Notes under the pieces: model-generated
Databases searched by the model: none
Told to the model about the DNA's origin: nothing
What the model saw: only the letters and a program-made list of their open reading frames with translations
Part shown: positions 1 to 6,106 of the stretch, piece by piece
Position numbering within the stretch: the first letter of the stretch is position 1
How the letters are laid out: each line of letters begins with the position of its first letter
Program-made: the position numbers and the translations under genes
From: JAEKLB01 sp050249235
Lineage (GTDB): Bacteria > Actinomycetota > Acidimicrobiia > Acidimicrobiales > CADCSY01
Assembly (NCBI GenBank): GCA_050249235.1
Contig: JBFWQW010000103.1
Coordinates: forward strand, 1-10,043
Length of the DNA stretch: 10,043 bases
Reading direction: 5' to 3'

Positions 1-1
1 G

Positions 2-115
2 CTCGACTACTGGGCCTGGGCGCTCACGATGCCGCTCCTCCTCGTCGACTGGCCGGCCGTGCTCGACCGGGTGCGGGCGGGCCGCGACGGGCCGGTCACC
101 GTGGCGACCCCGTGA
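2..115 (+). CDS. C-terminal end of an unidentified protein (5' end outside window)
   Basis: An open frame enters from the left edge and ends with TGA at 113-115. The 37 visible residues begin LDYWAWALTMPLLLVDWPAV, a short hydrophobic stretch rich in tryptophan, and finish with a polar tail ending in VATP. No family motif is visible. In mycobacteria the genes before pyrG encode RecN and the division-associated SteA/SteB (MctB) proteins, so a membrane-associated protein of that kind is possible, but this rests on synteny remembered from other genomes and not on the residues seen. The stop overlaps a GTG at 112, one of the candidate pyrG starts. The frame is plausible because of codon usage (G/C at third positions) and the GTGA overlap. 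Confidence 0.5.
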   Translation, partial: LDYWAWALTMPLLLVDWPAVLDRVRAGRDGPVTVATP

Positions 116-121
116 GCGCGG

Positions 122-127
122 TACCGT
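122..127 (+). promoter_or_regulatory. Putative -10 element of a leaderless pyrG promoter
   Basis: TACCGT matches the actinobacterial -10 form TAnnnT and ends 8 bases before the in-frame GTG at 136. Transcription starting 6-8 bases after the hexamer would begin at or next to that GTG, giving a leaderless mRNA. The same arrangement precedes dksA, trpS, scpA and aroH in this window. No clear -35 is seen. Confidence 0.45.
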
Positions 128-135
128 GGCCTCCC

Positions 136-1863
136 GTGACCAACGGCGACGCGGGCAGCTCGGGTATCGCAGGCAACAGCGGGATGCCGGGAGGTGCGGC
201 CCCGAACGCCGGGGCGGCGAACGGCGGGCGGCACGTCACCAAGCACATCTTCGTGACGGGCGGCGTGGCCAGCTCCCTCGGGAAGGGCGCGACCGCCTCC
301 TCCCTGGGGCGGCTCCTGAAGATGCGGGGCCTGCGGGTCACGATGCAGAAGCTCGACCCGTACATCAACGTCGACCCCGGGACGATGAACCCGTTCGAGC
401 ACGGCGAGGTGTTCGTCACCGAGGACGGCGGCGAGACCGACCTCGACCTCGGGCACTACGAGCGATTCGTCGACGAGAACCTGAGCAAGGACTCGAACGC
501 CACCACCGGCTCGATCTACCAGGCCGTGCTGGCCGCCGAGCGCCGGGGCGACTACCTCGGTAAGACGGTCCAGGTCATCCCGCACATCACCGACGAGATC
601 AAGCGGCGCATCGCCCGGCTCGCCACCGAGGACGTCGACGTCGTCATCACCGAGGTCGGCGGCACGGTCGGCGACATCGAGATCCTCCCGTTCCTGGAGG
701 CCATCCGGCAGTTCCGCAACGACGTCGGCCGGGCCAACGTCTGCTACGTCCACGTCACGCTGGTGCCGTTCATCGGCCCGACCGGCGAGCAGAAGACCAA
801 GCCCACGCAGCACTCCGTCACCGAGCTGCGCAGCCGCGGCATCCAGCCCGACGCCATCGTGTGCCGGAGCGAGAAGGCCATCCCAGACGGGCTGAAGCGC
901 AAGATCGCCAACCTCTCCGACGTGCCCGCGTCGGCAGTCGTGAACGCCGCCGACGCCCGCCACCTCTACGAGATCCCCCTCGTCCTGCACGACGAGGGGC
1001 TCGACGCGGTGGTGTGCGACCACCTCGGGCTGCCGCTCGAGGTCGACCTGAGCCCCTGGCACGCGCTCGTCGCCCGGGTCGAGGCGGCCGTGCGGCCGGT
1101 CCGCGTCGGCGTGATCGGCAAGTACGTCAGCCTGCCCGACGCCTACCTGTCGGTGGCCGAGGCGCTCCGCCACGGCGGCTACTTCCACGGCGTGCGGGCC
1201 GAGATCGAGTGGATCCAGGCCGAGGAGGTCGAGGGGCTGATGGCCGAGGGCCGCCTGCGCGACCTCGACGCCATCGTCATCCCGGGGGGCTTCGGCGAGC
1301 GGGGGATCGCGGGGAAGATCGCCGCCGCCGGCTACGCCCGTGAGCACGAGATCCCCTGCCTCGGGCTCTGCCTGGGCATGCAGGTGATGACCATCGAGTT
1401 CGCCCGGAACGTGCTCGGCATGACCGGCGCCAACTCCAGCGAGTTCGACCGATCGACGCCGTTCCCCGTGATCGACCTCATGGACGCGCAGCGGGAGGTC
1501 GTCGACATGGGCGGCACGATGCGGTTGGGCACCTACCCGGCCAAGCTGGTCCCGGGCTCCCTGGTGGCCCGTACCTACGGCTCCGAGCTGGTCTACGAGC
1601 GCCACCGCCACCGCTACGAGTTCAACCCCAAGCTTCGGGGCCGCTTCGAGGGCAGCGCCCTGGTGTTCGCCGGCGTCTCGCCCGACGAGCGGCTGGTCGA
1701 GTTCATCGAGCTCCAGGGCCACCCCTTCTGGGTCGGCACCCAGGCCCACCCGGAGTTCAAGAGCCGGCCCGACCGTCCGGCGCCGCTCTTCCGGGGCCTC
1801 ATGGGCGCGGCCGCGGCCCGCGCCGAGGGCCGCAGCCCCCGGCTCCTCGACGTCTCCGTCTGA
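136..1863 (+). CDS. pyrG: CTP synthase (glutamine-hydrolysing)
   Basis: PyrG makes CTP from UTP, ATP and glutamine, the last step of pyrimidine nucleotide synthesis, in the cytoplasm. The protein is complete at 575 residues from GTG 136. The synthase domain opens with TKHIFVTGGVASSLGKG (about residues 35-51, including the P-loop) and carries the conserved NPFEHGEVFVTEDGGETDLDLGHYERF block. The class I glutamine amidotransferase domain follows from about residue 323, with nucleophile Cys412 in GLCLGMQ and the His538/Glu540 pair in AHPEF. Family members normally begin a few residues before TKHIFV, so this one has an extra 34 or so residues rich in Gly, Ala, Asn and Ser. Three in-frame starts exist: GTG 112 (overlapping the upstream stop as GTGA, 583 aa), GTG 136 and ATG 184 (559 aa). 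I prefer 136 because TACCGT lies at leaderless-promoter spacing before it. The NUDIX gene follows closely. Function is certain; the exact start is not. Confidence 0.96.
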   Translation: MTNGDAGSSGIAGNSGMPGGAAPNAGAANGGRHVTKHIFVTGGVASSLGKGATASSLGRLLKMRGLRVTMQKLDPYINVDPGTMNPFEHGEVFVTEDGGETDLDLGHYERFVDENLSKDSNATTGSIYQAVLAAERRGDYLGKTVQVIPHITDEIKRRIARLATEDVDVVITEVGGTVGDIEILPFLEAIRQFRNDVGRANVCYVHVTLVPFIGPTGEQKTKPTQHSVTELRSRGIQPDAIVCRSEKAIPDGLKRKIANLSDVPASAVVNAADARHLYEIPLVLHDEGLDAVVCDHLGLPLEVDLSPWHALVARVEAAVRPVRVGVIGKYVSLPDAYLSVAEALRHGGYFHGVRAEIEWIQAEEVEGLMAEGRLRDLDAIVIPGGFGERGIAGKIAAAGYAREHEIPCLGLCLGMQVMTIEFARNVLGMTGANSSEFDRSTPFPVIDLMDAQREVVDMGGTMRLGTYPAKLVPGSLVARTYGSELVYERHRHRYEFNPKLRGRFEGSALVFAGVSPDERLVEFIELQGHPFWVGTQAHPEFKSRPDRPAPLFRGLMGAAAARAEGRSPRLLDVSV

Positions 1864-1876
1864 GACCGGAGCCCCG

Positions 1877-2422
1877 CTGACACCGTTCCGGATCGTCTCG
1901 GCCCGCCCGCGGCTGGAGATCGGCCGGGGCATCCGCGTCGAGGAGCTCGTCGTCGAGGGACCGGACGGCGGCCATCACCGGCGCGACGTCGTGCGCCACC
2001 CCGGCGCCGTCGCGGTGGTGCCGGTGCTGGCCGACGGGCGGGTCGTGCTCGTCCGCCAGTGGCGGGCCGCCGTCGGGGAGGACGTCCTCGAGATCCCGGC
2101 CGGCATCCGCGACGTCGACGGCGAGGCGACCGAGGTCACCGCCGGTCGCGAGCTCGCCGAGGAGGTCGGCTACCGGGCGACCGAGCCGCTCGTGCTCCTC
2201 ACCGCCTTCTGGAACACCGTCGGCCTGTCCGACGAGGCCTGCCACGTCTACCTGGCCACCGGGCTCGAGCCCTGCCCCGACGACCGCCAGGGCGCCGAGG
2301 AGGAGGCCATGACGATCGAGCTGGTCCATCTGGACGACGTCCCGGCCATGGTGGCCGACGGGCGCATCCGCGACTCGAAGACCGTCATCGGCCTCCTCCT
2401 GGCCCGCCACCACCTGGGTTGA
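1877..2422 (+). CDS. NUDIX hydrolase, ADP-ribose pyrophosphatase type, probable CTG start
   Basis: The protein probably hydrolyses ADP-ribose or a related nucleoside diphosphate sugar. The NUDIX box lies at residues 76-98 (GIRDVDGE, then REL-EE-GY), preceded by the family's HPGAVAVVP strand and VRQWR. The spacing between the first Gly and Glu of the box is one residue longer than the textbook form, which I recall as common in actinobacterial members. The first standard start codon in frame is GTG 1991, but that would open the protein directly at RHPGAVAVV and lose the N-terminal strands. The 38 codons before it encode a typical family N-terminus (TPFRIVSARPRLEIG…). No ATG, GTG or TTG lies between the pyrG stop and 1991. 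CTG 1877, with GGAG at 1868-1871, is the best candidate and gives 181 residues. It follows pyrG by 13 bases, so translation is probably coupled. The same pyrG–NUDIX pairing occurs in mycobacteria. Confidence 0.88.
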   Translation: MTPFRIVSARPRLEIGRGIRVEELVVEGPDGGHHRRDVVRHPGAVAVVPVLADGRVVLVRQWRAAVGEDVLEIPAGIRDVDGEATEVTAGRELAEEVGYRATEPLVLLTAFWNTVGLSDEACHVYLATGLEPCPDDRQGAEEEAMTIELVHLDDVPAMVADGRIRDSKTVIGLLLARHHLG

Positions 2423-2478
2423 CCCGTTCCGGGGTTCACGGATCCACGGATGTGCATGAACCGTGGAGACGGAACGGG
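2423..2478. promoter_or_regulatory. Nested inverted repeats between the NUDIX gene and ald
   Basis: Starting at the base after the NUDIX stop, CCCGTTCC (2423-2430) is the exact reverse complement of GGAACGGG (2471-2478). Inside it, GGTTCA (2433-2438) pairs with TGAACC (2457-2462). A competing pairing, CCACGG (2444-2449) with CCGTGG (2461-2466), cannot form at the same time as the inner stem. No T-run follows. The structure could be a terminator for pyrG–nudix, an operator for ald (regulated by the Lrp-type AldR in mycobacteria), or an RNA switch in the ald leader. The sequence does not decide between these. Confidence 0.4.
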
Positions 2479-2480
2479 TG

Positions 2481-2487
2481 GGGGAGG
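2481..2487 (+). promoter_or_regulatory. Strong Shine-Dalgarno sequence of ald
   Basis: GGGGAGG lies 8 bases before GTG 2496. It decides the ald start over the in-frame GTG at 2463, and it is the only strong ribosome binding site before a gene in this window. Confidence 0.7.
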
Positions 2488-2495
2488 ATGGGGCG

Positions 2496-3608
2496 GTGAT
2501 CATCGGCGTGCCCACCGAGGTGAAGGACAGCGAGCGCCGGGTGGCGATGACCCCCGACGGGGTCCGGGAGCTCGTGTCGCACGGCCACCGGGTGCTCGTC
2601 GAGGCCGGTGCCGGCGTCGGCTCGGCCATCGCCGACGACGACTTCCGCGCCGCCGGCGCCGAGCTGGTCGACACCGAGGGCGCCTGGGGCGCGGCCCTGG
2701 TGGTGAAGGTGAAGGAGCCCCAGCCCTCCGAGCACCGCCACCTGCGGGCCGACCTGACGCTGTTCACGTATCTCCACCTGGCCGCCGAGCCCGAGCTCAC
2801 CCGGGCCCTGCTCGAGGCCGGGACGACCGGGCTCGCCTACGAGACGGTGCAGCTCGCCGACGGCCGCCTGCCGCTCCTGGCTCCGATGAGCGAGGTGGCG
2901 GGGCGGATGGCCCCCCAGATCGGGGCCCACTGGCTGGAGTCCGTGCACGGGGGCCGGGGGGTGCTCTTCGGTGGCGCCCCCGGCGTGCGCCCGGCCCGGG
3001 TGGTCGTGATCGGCGCCGGGAACGTGGGTTGGAACGCAGCGTGGATCGCGGCCGGCATGGAGGCCGAGGTGCTGCTGCTCGACCGCGACCTCGACCGCCT
3101 CCGGTGGGTCGACCAGATCCACAAGGGCCGGATCATGACGCTGGCCTCGAACCGCGGCACCGTGGAGCGGGCCGTGGCCGAGGCCGACCTCGTGGTCGGC
3201 GCCGTGCTGGTGGCCGGGGGCCGGGCACCGATGGTCGTCACGGCCGACATGGTGGCCGGGATGCGATCGGGGGCGGTGATCGTCGACGTCGCCGTCGACC
3301 AGGGCGGTTGCATCGAGACGACCCACGAGACCACCCACTCCGACCCGGTGTACGAGGTGGACGGGGTGCTCCACTACGCGGTCGGGAACATCCCCGGTGC
3401 GGTCCCGCACACGTCGACGTACGCGCTGACCAACGCCACCCTGCCGTACGTCGCCGCCGTCGCCGAGCACGGGCTGGTGGCCGCCGTCGGCCGCGATCCG
3501 GCCCTGCGCCCGGCCGTGAACACGCTCGGGGGAGGGGTGGCCCACGCCGCCGTCGCCGAGGCGCTCGGGCTCCCGTACGTCGACCCGGCGCCGGCGCTGG
3601 CCGGCTGA
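2496..3608 (+). CDS. ald: Alanine dehydrogenase
   Basis: Ald catalyses the reversible NAD-dependent deamination of L-alanine to pyruvate and ammonium in the cytoplasm. From GTG 2496 the protein has 370 residues, the usual family length, and opens with IIGVPTEVKDSERRVAMTP like characterised alanine dehydrogenases. By comparison with the mycobacterial enzyme I see the substrate-binding Arg15, the catalytic Lys73 (in KVKEP) and His94 (in YLHLAA), the Rossmann motif GAGNVGWNAA at 173-182, and Asp268 in VDVAVDQGG. MSEVAGRMAPQ (131-141) and the late HTSTYALTNATLPY block are also typical. An in-frame GTG at 2463 would add 11 residues without family counterpart and lies inside the inverted-repeat region. 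xerD begins two bases after the stop, so the two genes are probably cotranscribed. Its position between the NUDIX gene and xerD matches what I recall from streptomycetes. Identification is firm. Confidence 0.95.
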   Translation: MIIGVPTEVKDSERRVAMTPDGVRELVSHGHRVLVEAGAGVGSAIADDDFRAAGAELVDTEGAWGAALVVKVKEPQPSEHRHLRADLTLFTYLHLAAEPELTRALLEAGTTGLAYETVQLADGRLPLLAPMSEVAGRMAPQIGAHWLESVHGGRGVLFGGAPGVRPARVVVIGAGNVGWNAAWIAAGMEAEVLLLDRDLDRLRWVDQIHKGRIMTLASNRGTVERAVAEADLVVGAVLVAGGRAPMVVTADMVAGMRSGAVIVDVAVDQGGCIETTHETTHSDPVYEVDGVLHYAVGNIPGAVPHTSTYALTNATLPYVAAVAEHGLVAAVGRDPALRPAVNTLGGGVAHAAVAEALGLPYVDPAPALAG

Positions 3609-3610
3609 CG

Positions 3611-4585
3611 ATGCCGGGCTCGGGAACGGCGGCCGGGAACGGCGCGGCGCTGCCGCTCGAGGTCGAGGAGTACCTGAGCTGGCTCGTCGCCGAGCGGGGC
3701 CGGGCCGCCAACACCGTGGCCGCCTACCGCCGCGACCTCACCCGCTACGTGGGTTGGCTGGCCGGCCGGGGGCAGGGCCCGGCGGGGGCCGGGTCGGCCG
3801 ACCTCGAGGACCACGTGGCTCACCTCCGGGCCGCCGGCCTGGCACCGGCCAGCGTCACCCGGGCCATGGTGGCGGTGCGCAACCTCCACCGCTTCCTCGC
3901 CGACGAGGGCGAGGCCCCGGGCGATCCGGGCGTGATGCTCGAGGTCCCCCGCGTGCCCCGGGGCATCCCGAAGGCCCTGCCGGAGGCGGAGGTGGCGGCC
4001 CTGCTGGCCGCGGTCACGGGGGCCGACCCGCGGGCCCGGCGGGATCGGGCCATCCTCGAGGTCCTCTACGGCACCGGCCTGCGGATCGGCGAGCTGGTCG
4101 GGTTGTCGCTGGCCGATCTCGACGTCCACGGCGGCTACCTCCGCGCCTTCGGCAAGGGCTCGAAGGAGCGGGTGGTGCCGCTCATGGGGATGGCGGCCGA
4201 GGCGGTGACGGCCTGGCTGGCCCCCGGCGGCCGCCCCGAGCTGGTCCCCGATCGATGGGCCCGCCGCGACGACGCCGAGGCGGTGTTCCTGAACGCCCGG
4301 GGCGGCCGCCTGTCGCGCCAGGGCGCGTGGGGCGTGGTGCGGCGCTACGGCGAGGCGGTCGGCATCGCCGACCGCCTCAGCCCCCACGTGCTCCGGCACT
4401 CCTGTGCCACCCACCTCCTCGACCACGGCGCCGACGTCCGGGTGGTCCAGGAGCTGCTCGGCCACGCCTCCATCTCGACCACCCAGCGCTACACCCTCGT
4501 CTCGACCGAGCGCCTGCGATCGGCCTGGGCCGCCGCCCACCCCCGGGTAGCCGCCCACCCCCGGGTAGCCTGGTCCGATGGCTGA
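3611..4585 (+). CDS. xerD: Tyrosine recombinase XerD-type
   Basis: This site-specific recombinase resolves chromosome dimers at dif together with XerC. The protein has 324 residues. The N-terminal SAM-like core-binding domain spans about 15-105 (EEYLSWLVAERGRAANTVAAYRRDL). The catalytic domain carries the complete active-site set by alignment to E. coli XerD: Arg158 (TGLRIGEL), Lys182 (GKGSKER), His259 and Arg262 (SPHVLRHS), His285 (LLGHAS) and Tyr294 (TQRYT). The start ATG 3611 comes two bases after the ald stop; further upstream the frame only overlaps ald out of phase. XerC and XerD are hard to separate by eye, but the location next to ald and upstream of scpAB favours XerD. The last residues repeat AAHPRV twice because of an 18-bp tandem duplication, and the stop overlaps the start of dksA by 8 bases. 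All catalytic residues are intact, so the gene looks functional. Confidence 0.93.
   Translation: MPGSGTAAGNGAALPLEVEEYLSWLVAERGRAANTVAAYRRDLTRYVGWLAGRGQGPAGAGSADLEDHVAHLRAAGLAPASVTRAMVAVRNLHRFLADEGEAPGDPGVMLEVPRVPRGIPKALPEAEVAALLAAVTGADPRARRDRAILEVLYGTGLRIGELVGLSLADLDVHGGYLRAFGKGSKERVVPLMGMAAEAVTAWLAPGGRPELVPDRWARRDDAEAVFLNARGGRLSRQGAWGVVRRYGEAVGIADRLSPHVLRHSCATHLLDHGADVRVVQELLGHASISTTQRYTLVSTERLRSAWAAAHPRVAAHPRVAWSDG
4532..4570 (+). repeat. 18-bp tandem duplication at the xerD 3' end
   Basis: CCGCCCACCCCCGGGTAG occurs at 4533-4550 and again at 4551-4568, and the period-18 match extends to 39 bases. It stays in frame in xerD, duplicating AAHPRV, and duplicates most of the dksA promoter -10 region. 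Only the second copy is followed by the bases that complete TAGCCT. Confidence 0.9.
4566..4571 (+). promoter_or_regulatory. Putative -10 element of a leaderless dksA promoter
   Basis: TAGCCT (TAnnnT form) ends 6 bases before ATG 4578, identical in hexamer and spacing to the scpA element at 7132-7137. It lies inside the xerD coding sequence, within the second copy of the 18-bp repeat. No clear -35 is seen. Confidence 0.6.
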
Positions 4586-4904
4586 CACCGAGCCCACCGT
4601 CGACGCGCGACCGCTCCTCGAGGAGGAGCGTGCCCAGCTGCGTGCCCAACTCGACGAGCTGGGTGTCGTCACCTACGACGAGAACTTCGCCGACTCCGGC
4701 CAGGTCGCCGCCGAGCAGGGCGAGAACCGGGCGCTCGTCAACCAGCTGGCCGAGACGCTCGAGGAGGTCGAGCGGGCGCTCGTCAAGCTCGACGACGGCA
4801 CCTACGGCGCCTGCGAGAGCTGCGGCAAGGCCATCGGCGAGGCCCGCCTCGACGCCATGCCCGCCACCCGCTTCTGCATCGACTGCGCATCCGGTCGCTC
4901 GTGA
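4578..4904 (+). CDS. DksA/TraR-family zinc-finger protein
   Basis: DksA/TraR proteins bind RNA polymerase through its secondary channel and modulate initiation, often with ppGpp; whether this short member does so is inference. The 108-residue protein has an N-terminal helical part (about 12-72, two amphipathic helices separated by a loop, including ENRALVNQLAETLEEVERALVKLDDG) and a C-terminal four-cysteine finger: Cys79, Cys82, Cys100 and Cys103, within YGACESCGKAIGEARLDAMP and FCIDC. The finger pattern CxxC-17-CxxC is that of the family. Residues near the inter-helix tip read TYDENFADSGQVAAEQGEN, with acidic residues; I cannot say whether they correspond to the acidic DksA tip. The gene overlaps the xerD stop by 8 bases but has its own probable leaderless promoter. 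A peptidase gene follows after 6 bases. Confidence 0.9.
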   Translation: MADTEPTVDARPLLEEERAQLRAQLDELGVVTYDENFADSGQVAAEQGENRALVNQLAETLEEVERALVKLDDGTYGACESCGKAIGEARLDAMPATRFCIDCASGRS

Positions 4905-4910
4905 CGGCCG

Positions 4911-5558
4911 GTGGGTGACGTCGACTGGGCCCGGGTCGCGCTGCTGGTCGCCGTCGTCGTGCCGTCCGTCATCCTCCACGAGGTCGCCCACGGGGCCGCC
5001 GCCAACCTGTTCGGCGACGACACCGCCAGGCGGGCCGGCCGCCTGACGCTCAACCCCCTCCGGCACGTCGACCCGTTCGGCACCTTCGTCCTGCCCCTGC
5101 TGCTCTCCCTCTCGGGGGTGGGTGCCTTCGGCTACGCCAAGCCGGTGCCGGTGAACCTGGCCCGGTTGCGCGATCCCCGCCGCCACGCCCTGTTCGTGAG
5201 CCTGGCCGGCCCGGCCACGAACATCGCCCTGCTGGTCGTGGCCACGGTCCTGCTCCGGAGCGTCTTCGCCGGCGACCTCGACCGGGCCTTCTCGATCGAC
5301 GACCTCTCGCTGGCCGCCCGGTTCACGTTCTGGTTCGGCTTCGTGAACGTGCTGCTGGCGGTGTTCAACCTGCTGCCGATCCCGCCCCTCGACGGTTCGG
5401 CCCTGGTCGAGCGGGCCATGCCGGCCAGCTGGTGGCCGGCATGGCACCGCTTCCGGCCCTACGGGATGGGGCTCATCCTGCTGGTGGTGGTCGCCGCCCC
5501 CGGGGTCCTCACGAAGGTCTTCGACCCGGCCCTGCGCTTCTGGTTCCGCTCGCTCTGA
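4911..5558 (+). CDS. Site-2-protease-type (M50) membrane metallopeptidase
   Basis: This is a small integral-membrane zinc peptidase of 215 residues. The zinc motif HEVAH at 23-27 sits at the end of the first membrane segment (about 9-27). The family motif AFGYAKPVPVN (72-82), the LAGPATN turn (98-104) before another membrane helix, and NLLPIPPLDGS with the third zinc ligand Asp161 (153-163) are all present. Further hydrophobic segments lie near 57-70, 138-156 and 186-200. There is no PDZ domain, so it is of the short, stand-alone type often annotated as site-2 protease family protein; substrate unknown. GTG 4911 begins 6 bases after the dksA stop without a clear ribosome binding site, so translational coupling is likely. 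Its stop overlaps the HD gene start (TGATG). In other bacteria such peptidases are often found close to trpS and scpA, as here. Confidence 0.9.
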   Translation: MGDVDWARVALLVAVVVPSVILHEVAHGAAANLFGDDTARRAGRLTLNPLRHVDPFGTFVLPLLLSLSGVGAFGYAKPVPVNLARLRDPRRHALFVSLAGPATNIALLVVATVLLRSVFAGDLDRAFSIDDLSLAARFTFWFGFVNVLLAVFNLLPIPPLDGSALVERAMPASWWPAWHRFRPYGMGLILLVVVAAPGVLTKVFDPALRFWFRSL

Positions 5559-6058
5559 TGGTGGGTCCCGACCGCTGGCGACACCTGGTCCGCCGGTTCG
5601 CGGGATCGCTGCGGCCGGGCGGGCCGGGCCCGGCCGACGAGCGCTGGGTGGCCGACCACCTCGACCCCGGCGAGCTGGCCCTGTGGGACCGGATGTCCGG
5701 GCCCGACCGCCGCCACGCCGTCCAGGTGGCCCGGGCCGTCGTGGACCGCCTCGGGCCGGAGACGCCGAGGCCGGTGGTTGTGGCGGCCCTGCTCCACGAC
5801 GTCGGCAAGCTCGACAGCGGACTGCGCACGCCGGCCCGAGTGGTGGCCACGCTGGCCGGCATGGTGGCCGGCAGGGAGCGGATCGGCGGCCGCATGGGCC
5901 GCTACCTCCACCACGACGAGCTCGGCGCCCGCCTGCTCGCGGCTGCCGGCAGCGATCCCCTCGCCGTCACCTGGGCCCGCGAGCACCACCTGCCGGCCGC
6001 CCGGTGGACGATCACGCCCCGGGTCGCCAACGCCCTCAAGGCGGCCGACGACGACTGA
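5558..6058 (+). CDS. HD-domain protein, probable metal-dependent phosphohydrolase
   Basis: The 166-residue protein carries an HD-superfamily pattern: His53 (RRHAVQVARAVVD), the His80-Asp81 doublet in AALLHDVGK, further histidines at 118-119 (LHHDELGARLL) and 143-144 (REHH), and a terminal Asp cluster (ALKAADDD) that supplies the last expected aspartate. HD proteins are phosphohydrolases acting on nucleotides or cyclic nucleotides; substrate here unknown. The N-terminus is basic (RWRHLVRRF) and then DERWVADHLDPGELALWDRM, a motif often seen before small HD domains. ATG 5558 overlaps the peptidase stop by one base. An upstream in-frame GTG or ATG would run inside the peptidase gene and adds nothing conserved. 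The gene ends against trpS, 48 bases away on the opposite strand. Confidence 0.85.
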   Translation: MVGPDRWRHLVRRFAGSLRPGGPGPADERWVADHLDPGELALWDRMSGPDRRHAVQVARAVVDRLGPETPRPVVVAALLHDVGKLDSGLRTPARVVATLAGMVAGRERIGGRMGRYLHHDELGARLLAAAGSDPLAVTWAREHHLPAARWTITPRVANALKAADDD

Positions 6059-6078
6059 CGGTGATGGTGGGTGTGGGA

Positions 6079-6101
6079 GCCCGGCGTCAGCCGAGCCGGG
6101 C
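6079..6101. terminator. Hairpin between the convergent HD gene and trpS
   Basis: GCCCGGC (6079-6085) and GCCGGGC (6095-6101) form a perfect 7-bp stem with a 9-base loop in the 48 bases between two converging stops. An alternative stem GCGTC/GACGC (6084-6088 with 6102-6106) overlaps it. There is no T-run on either strand, so a bidirectional intrinsic terminator of the T-poor kind proposed for GC-rich actinobacteria is plausible but unproven. Confidence 0.4.
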
Positions 6102-6106
6102 GACGC

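Noticed and set aside
7..1932. A 641-codon open frame on the minus strand opposite pyrG
   Set aside because: It covers the antisense of a certain pyrG with no family motif, and its composition (Asp, Gly, Val, Leu, Ala, Arg, His runs) is that expected of the complement of GC-rich codons.
2419..2460. TTGACC at 2419-2424 as a -35 element for ald
   Set aside because: At 16-18 bases downstream there is no -10-like hexamer; the later CATGAA is a poor match and too far away, and TTGACC includes the NUDIX stop codon.
2463..2495. GTG 2463 as the ald start
   Set aside because: It adds 11 residues absent from the family, lies in the inverted-repeat region, and has no ribosome binding site as good as the one before GTG 2496.
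2450..3610. A long open extension of the xerD frame through ald, which could suggest a fusion protein
   Set aside because: The extension is Arg/Gly/Pro-rich, out of phase with ald and unlike any recombinase N-terminus; ATG 3611 gives a normal-length XerD.
5432..5557. Upstream in-frame extension of the HD protein inside the peptidase gene
   Set aside because: It adds a proline/glycine-rich segment encoded out of phase within the peptidase; ATG 5558 overlaps the stop in the usual coupled manner.
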